From Berberis thunbergii (taxonomy: Eukaryota; Streptophyta; Magnoliopsida; Ranunculales; Berberidaceae): a DNA stretch of 64,000 bases. This document shows positions 34,805-45,135 of the stretch, piece after piece (the stretch's first letter is position 1; each line of letters opens with the position of its first letter). The stretch lies in assembly GCA_003290165.1 (NCBI GenBank), contig QNQO01000223.1:682001-746000 (forward strand), written 5' to 3'. Position numbers and translations under genes: made by a program. The notes beneath the pieces are model-generated. The model did not search any database, was not told where the DNA came from, and saw only the letters and a program-made list of their open reading frames with translations.

Positions 34805-34968
34805 GGGTCTAGCATGAGTGATAAGAGGCAGTCAAGTTAGCTAAGGAGACTGCCAGTCTATGAATCACATCAGGAATCAGTCTTTAGCTACAAAGATTGA
34901 TCCCTTTGGAGAATGTAGGCAAGTCATCCTTGGCTACCAAACAAGACCTTTATCTTCATGCAAGACCT
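34805..34968 (-). ncRNA. MIR169: MIR169 hairpin C
   Basis: Minus-strand mature site 34916-34936 with the core AGCCAAGGATGACTTGCC and T first base. Star 34836-34854 (GGCAGTCTCCTTAGCTAAC). Outer stem: CTTGCATGAAGATAAAGG pairs with CCTCTTATCACTCATGC. This is the best-preserved minus copy and the reference for reading the damage in A, D and E. It starts 29 bp right of the composite copia/TRIM insertion. Confidence 0.9.
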
Positions 34969-35340
34969 CTTTTTCCTTTGCACAATTGCTCTATCAGTTA
35001 TACTAATCTTCCTTCCCAATGCCTCTCTATTAATAGATCTCTCCACCCACCCCATGCACATTTAGGTGTCCACAATAACGAATATGTTCTTGTGATATGT
35101 ATGACACAAAGTCTGCAGCATGTACAGAGATGTTCATCTTTGATTCCTCTCGACGTTGTAAATGGGGCTTGGTAATTTGAAGAAGATGCATAAAGAATGT
35201 CAATGAACAAAAAGCAAAGTTACCCTAAAGAATTCTATTTCCCTTGGGATAACCATTCACACTACGTACTGATTGATAACTTGAATTTTGAACAAGTTTA
35301 GTTGACCTTTTAACTTCTCAAAGACTATCTATCCATAAAC
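34969..35340 (-). repeat. MIR169 upstream flank, unit 2
   Basis: It matches 14268-14470 and 52905-53180. Carries the weak TATA-like CTATTAATAG at 35027-35036. No gene. Confidence 0.7.
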
Positions 35341-35649
35341 AAACCACCAAATTGATGTTTTTGTAACAACCATAAAAAATATCACTTTTTGAAGTGTAAC
35401 CATCCACCTAACAATTTTACACATTTTCATAAAAAAATGATAGAATAATTGTATCACCATAAATAGTATGGTTATAAAAGTGATACTATTCATGGTGATC
35501 CTTCTCATTGTATCATTTTTTTGTTACTGTTTTTCATTTTTTTGACTAATTTTAGTTTTCCATTATAAAAAAAAAATTTGGTGAATTGTAACATCTCAAA
35601 AGTGAGATTGTTTTGAGAGTTGTTACAAAAGTGTCAATTAGGTGTAATG
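35341..35649. mobile_element. CACTA-type MITE, eroded ends
   Basis: Ends ACCACCAAATTGATGTTTTTG and CAAAAGTGTCAATTAGGTGTAATG form inverted repeats. The centre carries TGATAGAATAATTGTATCACC. The same insertion sits at the same place in unit 3 (53184-53472), so it is older than the duplication. Confidence 0.8.
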
Positions 35650-36574
35650 TAACCTTGGCTTCTTCTGATTCAGGGTTCACCGCGCGAAAATACTGCTCCA
35701 GATCAAACAAGAAGTTCTCTAACTCCTTCCCATCTCGTACCCCAGCATATGACTTTGGCTCGGGTACTTTCATCCTAGGGTGATCAGTCGTCCATGTGGC
35801 CTTAGTGAGCAAGCCAACCCTTGCAAATAAGTCCTCCAACTGTAATTGGAAGTCACTCATCACCTGAGCTGTGGGGTGAGGCGACTCTTCCATTGCGACT
35901 GTTCTTCCCTCTAAGTTATCAACATGCTCAGCTAGCGAATCCACTCTGTCTGCCAGTGAAAAGAGTCCATCCAACCGACTAATCTGTTCTCCCAAAGTGT
36001 TCAGCTGGTCCATTCTGCTTTCCAGTCTATGCATTCGACTGGTCTGTCGTTCCTCCATAGCGCTAAGGCGCTCATTTATTTCCTGCATCCTGGTTTGCAT
36101 TCAACAAGCTCTAGCTCTGATACCAACTGTCACGGACTAGTAATCCGTGCGGCACTAGCTATCCAATTCACTAGTAAGCCTATGAGTAGTTACTTTGACG
36201 GGCACAAACATTAACTTGAGAATGCACAATATCAATCTGTAGGCAATATAACAATGCACAGTAGTCAGTAAAAGCTCTTATTCACATTCAATAGATTACA
36301 ATGGGGAGGAACGTTCGGAAGGACGTTGCTCGAGACTAGTTCGATGCTATCGATCGAAGAAAATACAAGTTTGAAGTTGAAAAGCAATGCAAAGAAAATA
36401 ATAAAAATGCTAGCGGTACAGTCTGGCCCGACTATGCAATGGAGGCAACACGTCCTCACAGTCAAGAGCTCAAACCTTCCCCCTATAATATAATGCTAAG
36501 CATTTGGGCACTTTTCAAAAGGGAACATTGAGTTTTGAGACCATTAGGAAGGCCTCTGACCTTGAGTCCTGACA
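35650..36574 (-). mobile_element. Truncated Ty3/gypsy element: 5' LTR and gag start only
   Basis: The minus-strand 5' LTR is 36128-36574 (TGTCAGGACTCAAGG...AGTCCGTGACA, 447 bp). A PBS complement GCTCTGATACCA is at 36114-36125, and a gag start follows (35654-36100). The rest of gag, pol and the 3' LTR are missing. The left edge abuts the CACTA MITE. Unit 3 lacks the insert, so it arrived or remained only in unit 2. Confidence 0.8.
35654..36100 (-). pseudogene. Gypsy gag N-terminal fragment
   Basis: It starts MQTRMQEINERLSAMEERQ with a clear heptad pattern (RLDGLFSLADRVDSLAEHV) that predicts a coiled coil, then MKVPEPKSYAGVRDGKELEN, the entry to the gag domain (LFDLEQYFRAV). Reading then runs into the MITE, so the real gag is cut at about residue 148. 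Confidence 0.85.
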
Positions 36575-37145
36575 CATGTCAACATACAAAGATTTGCACA
36601 TCTTTATGGATTCGTTCCAGTGACACTGCTTTTGCTGTCTACATGAAAGACCAAATTTAAATGGATGGGGAAAAAATGTATGGGTAGTGAATGTGATGGG
36701 CACTTTCATAAGTCAATTTTTAGCGGTTGAATGTTAAAGCTATTCTCTCTTAATATTTCTCCATGTCATTAACATAAGGCATCATATCCAACAGTGTGTA
36801 TTATGAGTCATAAAGGATAGAATTTAATTCTATCTCTTTGTGGTTATCTTTGATTACTATCCAAAGTCATGCGTATAGACGTGGAGAGAGCAGTTATCGT
36901 CAATGGATAATTGGATATGTATCACAACAATATATTCCCTATCTTGGCATATCCAAAAGATTGAATTAAGGTAAAATTATAACTTATAAGGAAACGTAAT
37001 TAGGATACAGATATCATCTTCAAAGGAAACTTAAATAAGATACCATTCTGATATTTCAAAACATGGATTTATATATATACCATTCTTGCATTGGAGAACC
37101 AGTGTGGAGTAGTAGAGAACTGTGTATTGAGAGAGAGGAAATGGG
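36575..37145 (+). repeat. Divergent spacer, unit 2 right part
   Basis: Collinear with 53480-54086. TATA-like TTTATATATATAC at 37068-37080 is followed by CTTGCATTGGAGAACC, shared with units 1 and 3. It is the likely promoter of the three plus hairpins. No coding sequence. Confidence 0.6.
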
Positions 37146-37300
37146 GGTCTTACATGAAGATGTAGAGTCATGTTTGGTAGCCAAGGATGACTTGCCTATA
37201 TCTCAAAAGGGTGTTGCCATTACGCACTCAATGTCCCTAATGTGGTTAATAGGCAGTCTCCTGGGCTAACCTGGCTGTCTCTTAATCATCATGCAAGACT
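37146..37300 (+). ncRNA. MIR169: MIR169 hairpin, plus set 2, first (a)
   Basis: Mature 37178-37198, consensus core. Star 37252-37270 carries a T-to-G change (GGCAGTCTCCTGGGCTAAC) that opens one pair. Loop CTCAATGTCCCTAATGTGG marks the 'a' class. Confidence 0.88.
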
Positions 37301-37366
37301 GTTTTTTCTTGAATTCCCTAAATCGATACATACATACAGGATAAATAATGCATGAAGATGAAATGA

Positions 37367-37528
37367 AGGTCTTACATGACGATGAAGAGTCGTGTTTGGT
37401 AGCCAAGGATGACTTGCCTACATTCTGCAAAAGGGTCAATCTCCCTTATGGACTTTATTATGTCCCTGATGTGGTCACTAGGCAGTCTCCTTGGCTAATC
37501 TGACCGTCTCTTATTTCTCATGTGAGGC
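37367..37528 (+). ncRNA. MIR169: MIR169 hairpin, plus set 2, second (b)
   Basis: Mature 37400-37420. Star 37481-37499 (GGCAGTCTCCTTGGCTAAT). The stem base CTTACATGACGATGAAGAG pairs with CTCTTATTTCTCATGTGAG. It is one of the cleanest hairpins in the window. Confidence 0.92.
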
Positions 37529-37586
37529 TTTTGTTTCTTTCCTAAGGGTTACAGAATCAACGATGCGTGAATTGAAATCCCATTGG

Positions 37587-37734
37587 GATTTTACATGAAG
37601 GTGAAGAGTCATTTTGGTAGCCAAGGATGACTCGCCCCTGCTCTCAGAAAGGTTGTTTCTTCTCTGACCCTAATGTGGTTCACTGGCAGTCTCCTTGGCT
37701 AACCTGGCTGACTCTTTTCTGTCATGTTAGATCC
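37587..37734 (+). ncRNA. MIR169: MIR169 hairpin, plus set 2, third (c)
   Basis: Mature 37618-37638 with a T-to-C change late in the core (AGCCAAGGATGACTCGCC). Star 37685-37703 is consensus. Short loop with CTGACCCTAATGTGGTTCAC. Confidence 0.88.
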
Positions 37735-38032
37735 CTGTTTCTCAGAGCTATGTGTAGGATCAAGTATAAACGGGACAGTATCCATAGAACTTCTAAACAA
37801 GGTAGAAAATTACATTTTCCATCTCATACATATCCTTTCAAATAGTTAGGATGATTCATGTTGCAGTAGAGATCCGGATCCAACCACATTTTACACATGA
37901 CAAACACTCCCCTGCTGACGCCAGAATCCACATTCCAGAATAGAGGTTAGCCAGCTACTAAATCATGTTATCCCCACAAGCTTACTATGGAGTACTAGAT
38001 TAGTGGACAAGATTTAAGGCAAAAACAAAAAA

Positions 38033-38302
38033 ATGAGGAAACTATGGTTGCGACAAAAATGGAAACATGTACTGTCTGATCATACGCATTTGGAAGTTGT
38101 GTATAAAACAAACATATGGAAGCTGGATGCTCTCTATGATGCACATATGGAAGCTGTGAATGCTGCAAATAGAGATGTTTTCAATCAAACACATACTAAA
38201 GATGCAATCCATTCTACAGTCAAGCAAATCAAGGTTCAAGAATCAATCAAACCAATCATGTTCTGTATTCATTCCAAACGTAAGGAATTATGTGTCTATT
38301 AA
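38033..38302 (+). CDS. Small hypothetical frame, duplicated at 55020
   Basis: 89 codons, starting MRKLWLRQKWKHVLSDHTHL, with a heptad-like middle (NIWKLDALYDAHMEAVNA). I do not recognise it. The copy at 55020-55298 keeps the frame open with a few substitutions, until the duplication itself ends near 38267/55252. There is no start context or partner that points to translation, so it may be the tail of the pri-miR169 transcript. Low confidence as a gene. Confidence 0.2.
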   Translation: MRKLWLRQKWKHVLSDHTHLEVVYKTNIWKLDALYDAHMEAVNAANRDVFNQTHTKDAIHSTVKQIKVQESIKPIMFCIHSKRKELCVY

Positions 38303-39329
38303 ACCACTCTCTTTTGTATTGACAAAGTTCGATATGAAATACTAAGAACAACTTTACAATTCTCTTCTATGTTCCATTTGTTTTTAGTTTCTTTTTTCTC
38401 TAGGTAGGGTACTTTAAGTTGCTCTTCAAGTTAAAAATGTTCTTGAATGTAGGTTGTTCAGAAGATGTACATTGTGTGTTCAGTTTTTTATACTAGAATC
38501 CAAGCATTTGTCTTATATCTATCCTGATAAAGTTCCATTATACCAAAACTTGAATAGTGAGGAAATACATGTCTATAGCAAAATAGAGTACCGTGGTGAA
38601 ACAACCATGATCTCCATCAGATCCTAGATGGCAGAGTACCTTGGTTTCGAATCCAAGGTCAAAGTAGTCAGTCTTCATTTCTACATTTACAATATCCACT
38701 TACTATTCATATTCATAATCTAAAAGTCTAATTAAACTGAGATTTAATGGATTCTGTTAGTGAGGAAACTGAAGTTAAATACTCACATTGATTTAAAATT
38801 TTCCTTGACCGTTAGGTGATCATTGAAGAAAAAACAGCCCCTAGCTATCATGCCTAACCTTCTTGGAACAACATAGCAGAATTGTATTCTGTTGAGACCT
38901 TTTGGGATCTGGTTTTTATAGCTTCAATGGCATGAGGGTCTTTTGCATTCTGACCTCTTATAACAGTAGAGTAAGTTTAGGGAGCTTTGTTTAGAGGCCT
39001 CTTTTGTGTTTCTTTTTGGTTTTTTACACTTTTTACCTATCTTCTTTAAAACATAACCACAAACATCATCCATATAAGGGGTAGAAATGTCAAAAAATCT
39101 CAAAGAGGCTCCAAAACAAGGCTCCCTAGAATTGTTGATAACACTAACATTACTCAATGTCGACTTAATATATAGAACAAATTTGTCTTGCATTTACTCA
39201 AACATTAGTCGACTTCAACGACTATAGTAGGACATTTTTAATTCTATTATTTGATTGTTGATTTTTGAACCTGAACAGGGTTTTTTTGGGCCCACAACCA
39301 TGAAATGCCTTCAACAGGGTTCAAAGCTT
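38303..39329. other. Non-coding stretch right of unit 2
   Basis: Beyond the duplication edge near 38267. No convincing frame, RNA or element end. Confidence 0.4.
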
Positions 39330-39720
39330 CACTACAAGAAAACAATAATTTAAAGTCGGTAGCCTAAGGCATTTCGTGACGGTTATAACCATCGATAAAT
39401 AAAACAGCGACGGTTACACAACCGCCTCTAATGAAGGCGTCACTAAGTCATTCAGCGATGGTTTTAAGCAACCATTGGCATAACCTTCGCTAAATGCAAT
39501 ATAGTAACGGTTTGTAAACATTGCTAAAATATGGGACAATAACAGCGGTTGATAGCAATCTACGACGGTTTCAACCGTCGGAAAAACCTGATAAACAATC
39601 CATTTTTTGCCTTTTAGCAGCGGTTCCACCGCTAAAATCCATGAGGCACTCATCATTTTCAACCGCCGTTGAATTCCCTTTGATAGTCCTTTTAGACGGT
39701 TACAACTGCTGCTAATGACA
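39330..39720 (+). mobile_element. CACTA (En/Spm-type) transposon end, truncated
   Basis: It starts CACTACAAGAAAACAATAAT, the canonical plant CACTA terminus. Subterminal repeats of CGACGGTT / AACCGTCG type follow (GACGGTTATAACC, GCGACGGTTACAC, GACGGTTTCAACCGTCGG, AGCGGTT..). The partner terminus (TTTTCTTGTAGTG) was not found, and no transposase frame follows. Only this end survives. Confidence 0.8.
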
Positions 39721-39984
39721 GTCCTCAGTATTTATCGTGTCAATTCTAATATGCATATATAACCACATTTTTTCAACCTGTAATCACATTTTTACATCCA
39801 ACAACAACCCACAATTTTATACGACTGTTTTATGCAAAAACCATTCAACAAAACTTCATTTCAACTATATTGTTGACAAAGTTAATTAAAAAATATCGAA
39901 GCTAGTACATGTCTTGAAGTTTGAAGTTTAGAGAACAAGTCTAATTTACGATATAGCAAATGAAACAAGCCATCACCGCGTGTT

Positions 39985-41125
39985 TGAAAAAAATTATTTT
40001 GATCCCATCCCGTCCCAATTTTTTCAGATCCTATTGGGATTGATCAATCTCATTCTGATCCCGTCCCGTGCCGATCTAGAGTGAGATGGGATCAGGATGG
40101 ATATTTTCAATCCCGCCTATCCCGTCCCGTCCCGGACTAATTTTCTTAATATTTAATATGAACTATGTAATATTAAACTATGAAACTATTTGTTGATATG
40201 GCTTTTTTAATTTTTGTTTTATTTGTTGACATAACTTTTTATATATTCTCACAAAGCTTTCATGTGTTAGTCTAAAGGTAATATATAGAAGGTTATTGTG
40301 GATGAGAATTTGTTTCTAAAACATTAGCAATTATGTAATTTAACAATGACTTTTAGCCTTTAGAAGCAATTAATATTAGCTAAGAAATGAATTCTAGGGG
40401 TGGGCATGATCCAGGTTGAGGCCTATACCGGTTCAGTCAATCGGGAACAATTCGGGTCGGGAAAGCCATTTTTTTGGGATGGCCCAATTGGACTCGGACT
40501 GTTTGGAACCAGGACAGTCCTGGTCGGGACCATGCCTACCTGGTTTTTCCAATTTTGCCAACCAATTTTTTTTGGGCTTGATTTACCAGAAGCCCAGAAT
40601 GATTCATTTCATCATTTTTTGGGCTTGACTATTGTTCTCATTAATCATCTCATGTGTTTGTTTTGGCATTGGGTTGGACTTTGGTTTGCTAATAACTGGG
40701 CTTGAATTTAGATATGAAGTGCTACGGTAACCGGGACGAACCAGAACGGTCCGGGATTATTTTTGTTAAAATCGATTATGTCCCGGTTCAGACCGGTCCG
40801 GGACCGGAATCGGGATAAAAATAGTGTAGACCGATTTGTCTTGGCCTTAACCAGTTCGGGACCATACCGGAATGGGTCAGACGGGCCAGGATCGGGATTC
40901 TTGCCCACCCCTAATGAATTCATCCCTACCCAAAACCTTTAAGTCCATCACCATGGAAACTTAAGTAGAGTTGAGTTGTGTGTTTGGTAAATCCAAAATT
41001 TTCAATCTTTCATGTTAAATTTTCAATCCAAAATTTAGTACCATTTGGGATGGGATGAGGTCTATCTCGTCCTGATCCTGAACAAACGTGATGAGGTACA
41101 TCTCATCTCGTGCCCACCCCTAAAC
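39985..41125. mobile_element. Decayed hAT-like element hosting a younger hAT MITE
   Basis: The right edge reads CTCGTGCCCACCCCTAA, a terminus like those of the three hAT elements below. Both sides carry repeats of GATCCCGTCCCG / GGGATGGGATGAGG. The left end is not clear. The part 40914-41090 continues the outer sequence after the inner MITE. Confidence 0.4.
40395..40913. mobile_element. hAT-type MITE with 8-bp target duplication
   Basis: 519 bp. Ends TAGGGGTGGGCA and TGCCCACCCCTA are perfect 12-bp inverted repeats, flanked by ATGAATTC on both sides (40387-40394 and 40914-40921). Interior rich in CCGGTTC and GGTCGGGA motifs. The frames inside are not genes. Confidence 0.92.
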
Positions 41126-41389
41126 ACCAATATACAGGCATGAGCTTTCCAGTTTAGTAACTATGTTCATAAAAATGTTGATAGTTAACAAATTTGTGTA
41201 GTTCAGATACAAACAGGTACGACCATGAGGTTTAAAATGAATTGGATTCATTGTGTACTTGCAAAACAACATCTAGGAAGTGTAGTTGCAGTAAGATGAT
41301 ATCATTCCAGAATAGTTTTTCATCAAGGGTCGGGATCCGATGACAAAAAATGGAACACAGTATCTGAACTTGAGAGAAAGAGATTGCAG

Positions 41390-42750
41390 AGATGATATGC
41401 CACCCCACGCCTTTAAGAAGTCACCTTCTTCAAAACGTTTAAGCTCTGGTGTAGATGGTGAATGATCAGAACTTAACATGTCTATTTGCCCTTCCTGCAG
41501 TGAAATGCCTTCAATAATGTGCTGCATCCATCTCCTTATGATCAAGTAGCATTACAGAATTGAAAATTTACCAATAAAGCATCCCATAGCTTTTCTTTAT
41601 TGTCTGCATCTTAGATTGGTGGAGCGCACTTGAAACGAGGATACCATCTTGAATCTCTTCTGCTGAAAATGCTAAAAGTGTGGACATGCATTACGCCAAA
41701 TTGGCATATTTTTAACAACTTAAAAAATAGTAACATTTTTGAGCTATTACAATCCACCAAACAATTTCAAGTCAAAACTAAATTTAGTCAACAAAATGTA
41801 AAATAGCTACACAAAAAAGTGATACAATAAATTATATCACCATGAATACCATCACTTGTAAGCCCATACTATTTGTGGTGATACAATTATTGAATCACTT
41901 TGTTTGTGAAAATGTGTAAAATTGTTTTGTGGATTGTTATAGCTAAAAAATGTTACTATTTTTTGGATTGTTACAAAAATGTCAATTTAGTATAGTGATT
42001 CTTTGCTTCCTGCATGAAATTTATCAATTTTTAGGCATCTCAAAATTAAATAGACCAACTCATATTTTGGTTTAGTTGGTATGAGTGAGACTGATAATGT
42101 TTGAATTGATACAAACTAGCAAGTATGCCAAATACTAATTTAGAATTACGTATTGTTACCTTGTGTAATTGTAATGATGCTCTTGCATGTTGCATCTGAT
42201 ATATGAACAACATGAAGATGACATCCTTCTGAAGAACGACCAATCCATGTGTCTTTTGTTACTTCTAGAAGCTCTCTATTGGCTACCTCTTCCCTAGCTC
42301 GCAACAAAAATTAAGAAAAAACAATATCAACAATCATGTAAGAGGAAATGGAATATGGAGCAAAGCAACCAGAGAATGCACTAAAATGTTTTCTATAGAA
42401 AATGGTAGGGCTTTGTGGCATTATAGAGAAGATGATAAAACCACAATAACTGTTAATATTTTTTACCCAGGAAACCCCGAAGCAGGAGTAATATCTTACC
42501 AAGAAGGAGGCCTAGTTCTAAGATGCGTTAGAGTAAGATTGAGCATCAACTGCACCATCGTCTGCTTCTGAAAGGCGTCTTGCATTGTTGGTCAACAACA
42601 TTGTTAAGTAATACAAAGCAAAACTAAAAATATAGATAATTAGAAGCTCCATTTAATTGAAAAAAATATCAGCCACCCTTGATACGGTTTGCATCTGTCG
42701 TTGGAAAGTCATTAATCCCTGAAGGACACATAGATGACTGGATAGAGAAA
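41390..42750 (-). pseudogene. ALN: Allantoinase pseudogene with introns
   Basis: Allantoinase opens the hydantoin ring of allantoin in purine nitrogen recycling (endoplasmic reticulum in plants). Four or five exon-like pieces lie in correct order on the minus strand. 42667-42745 gives SMCPSGINDFPTTDANRIKGG. 42496-42590 gives DAQSYS..TRPPSW with a GT after it. 42165-42302 gives EVANRELLEVTKDTWIG and GCHLHVVHISDA. 41568-41687 gives FSAEEIQDG, then SAPPI, then DNKEKLWDALL. 41390-41500 gives [20 protein letters not shown] and [14 protein letters not shown]. Stops and frameshifts (for example before DNKEK) disable it. The N-terminal metal ligands and C-terminus are missing. A CACTA MITE sits between two exons. 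Retained introns mean a genomic duplicate, not a processed copy. Confidence 0.88.
41690..41997. mobile_element. CACTA-type MITE inside the allantoinase pseudogene
   Basis: Ends ATTACGCCAAATTGGCATAT and ATGTCAATTTAGTATAGTG, with the same central TGATACAATAAATTATATCACC as the other copies, but more diverged. It lies in an intron position. Confidence 0.7.
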
Positions 42751-43313
42751 ACAAAAAAGAAAAGAGTCACATAAAACCATGTTAACAATAACTAACAAAA
42801 TAAATCTTGCATAAACTTTATTTATAATACCATCGGTCACAAGTCTACTAGCTGAGTTGCTAGTACCTCGTTGGCAACAGATTCATAACAATGACAAAAT
42901 TAGTTACAAGGCTAGGCATTGGGCAGCCTTGACGGATTCCTATTCTTGCTATCTCACATGTACATCACATCAATACTTCCCAAACCTTTTTTTATATAAT
43001 AAGGTGGCTAATTATTTTTTATTTTTTATTTTTTATTTTTTATTTTTTATTTTTTTTGCTAATTATCTGCTCCAGCAAGTTGACGTGCTATAAGAGCTTT
43101 GTAGACTTAAATCAAAACACCTATACCACATCTGTTCTTACAAAAAAAGTGTCATCAAACCAAACCAAGCATACTGAAGACATACATATGCCTTTTGATG
43201 CAAGCAAGAAAGGAAGATTCAATCAATTTGATAAAGATGGACCACTTTGTGATTGTTCACTATTACTAATATATGTTATAAAATTCAATTATTTTATTAG
43301 TTTTTTTTTCTTA
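42751..43313. other. Non-coding, with T-rich simple repeat
   Basis: It contains a TTTTTTA repeat at 43016-43055 and the start of the third spacer copy (from about 43100). Confidence 0.45.
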
Positions 43314-44828
43314 GGGCGTGGTTGGTTGCATGAAATCCTATGCCATGGGAATCCATGAAGAGACCCCTATACTTTAAGCTAATTTGAGGTATAACTCCAC
43401 ATGCACTATTTGATTTTGTTATCAATCGTGGGAATGAAAGTCTCATGAACATGGGAATCACATGTCTTGGGGGACCAAGGAGTGAAATTCTCATGTTCAT
43501 GGGACTTCCATTCCCACCATTGATCACAAAATCAAATGGTGGATGTGTTGTGTTATGTCAATTTAGCCTAAATATAGGGATACTCTCATAAATTTCCATG
43601 GCATAAGATTCCTTACAACCAAACACACCCTTAATGTGATCCTCTTCGCTTTGAATTCATATGTACAGGCAGTATTTTGGTCAGGCTTGATATATGGTTA
43701 AATATATGAAGGTAGGTGCTTTTGTGATAATTTGATATGCATTATGATGTGTGTTGGTGTATTATGTTGGTAACTTTATTATGAGGCTCTCTTAACTTGA
43801 TTTCATCTAGAATATGAACAAGTAAACAAGGATTATTTTCGCACTCATCACAAACTAATTACAAAATTACTTGCTTTATCTCTCTAGTTGAATACAACTC
43901 TCTTTAAACTCATCGCAAACTTGTACAGAAAATAATTTGGAAATTGTATTATTGTTTTGTTGTATATATTTTTTTTACTGAATACAAGTTTATATAAGTT
44001 AACTTTACCTAACTTTATGGAAACCGAAAACTTAAAACTTCCTTTACAATATTCTAATTGTGTCATATTTCTTATTCTGACTTTCCTATTTGTACTTTCA
44101 TATTCTTGTACTTTCCTATTCCTATATTTTCCTTCTTACAATGTTGGACTTGGATTTAGTTATGTTGAGTGCAAGTCCTACATATTCTAACAAAACTACT
44201 TTCAAGTTAAACTTCATACTCGCAACAACATCCATGGGCTTTTTCCTACAATTATTAACTACAACCAGCCCCTTATTGGATCCCCCAGTTACTGTCTTTT
44301 GCCTAACACCAGCCTCACCACCTTTGAAGAAAGCACCCTGATTTGTTGTACTTGAACTCGGACCTCCATTTCATGCATTCTTTATAGCTAGATCTAGTCA
44401 TTCAAACTTATCCGTGCAACTTACAAACACTGGCTGGAAGAAGTTTCTATTCAGATCCTTCTCTATATATAGTAAATACTAAGCGCAAATTGTGGTGTGT
44501 GCTATAATTAACTATATATAGATAAACTATAGTTGATACTTATTATCAATAAATCATTACCAGGTAAGAGTAGATTTATGTTTTACAGCAAAATTTTCTT
44601 ACAAGATCCTCCAAGCCATTATGCACCTAACAACTAAACTGCAATGCACAATCCTATATGTATATATACTCATTGGGTTATAAACTTGTGATCATGATAC
44701 ACATATCTTAACTCAAATTTATATAAAATTAAAAAAAATAAAATAAAATAAATAAAAGGATTCTTTAGATACAATCTGACCATCGATGAATGGATTTCAT
44801 CTTGAAAAGTTATTCTTATAAAGGAGCA
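43100..44828 (+). repeat. Third copy of the unit-2/3 spacer, more diverged
   Basis: Collinear with 29100-30240 and 46690-47930: AGGAAGATTCAATCAATTTGAT, TTTTGGTCAGGCTTGATATATGG, CCCCTTATTGGATCCCCCAG, AAGAGTAGATTTATGTTTTA. It leads into hairpin D as the other copies lead into C and E. A Tourist MITE interrupts it. No gene. Confidence 0.8.
43314..43630. mobile_element. Tourist-like (PIF/Harbinger) MITE
   Basis: 317 bp with ends GGGCGTGGTTGGTTG and CAACCAAACACACCC, flanked by TTA on both sides (43311-43313 and 43631-43633). CATGGGAAT and ATTTCCATGGCATAAGATTCC extend the inverted repeat inwards. The paralogous spacers lack it. Confidence 0.9.
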
Positions 44829-45135
44829 AGTCTAGCATGAGTGATAAGAGTAAGTCAAGTTAGCCAACGAAACTGCCTATAAATCGCATTAGGATATGGA
44901 AAATTCTACAGTGCCCGGTTGTATTCCCGGTGCACTGTAGCACCGTAGATATGCATCGAGATAAGCGACAACTCCTATCTCGATGCATATCTACGGTGCT
45001 ACAGTGCACCGGGCATACAACCGGGCACTGTAGCATTAATCTTACGATATATAGTCTCTAGCTACAATCCCTCTAGGGAATGTAGGCAAGTCATCCTTGG
45101 CTACCAAACAAGACCCTTTATCTCCATGTAAGACC
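44829..45135 (-). ncRNA. MIR169: MIR169 hairpin D, loop enlarged by a palindromic MITE
   Basis: Minus-strand mature 45083-45103, consensus core. Star 44859-44877 with two changes (GGCAGTTTCGTTGGCTAAC), so pairing is weaker than in C. The loop contains the 128-bp palindrome at 44906-45033. Outer stem arms are intact (CTTACATGGAGATAAAGG). Whether the extended hairpin is still processed cannot be judged from sequence. Confidence 0.82.
44906..45033. mobile_element. Near-perfect palindromic MITE in the hairpin D loop
   Basis: CTACAGTGCCCGGTTGTAT..CCGGTGCACTGTAGCACCGTAGATATGCATCGAGATA and its inverse form arms of about 59 bp around a 10-base centre. One mismatch is obvious (TATT versus TATG). It is absent from hairpins A, B, C and E. 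I could not fix its target duplication. Confidence 0.8.

Noticed and set aside
40400..40705. 101-codon plus frame in the hAT MITE
   Set aside because: It lies wholly inside a non-coding MITE with inverted repeats; composition explains the open frame.
42386..42571. Plus-strand 61-codon frame as a gene
   Set aside because: It overlaps an exon-like piece and an intron of the allantoinase pseudogene on the other strand, with no homology of its own.
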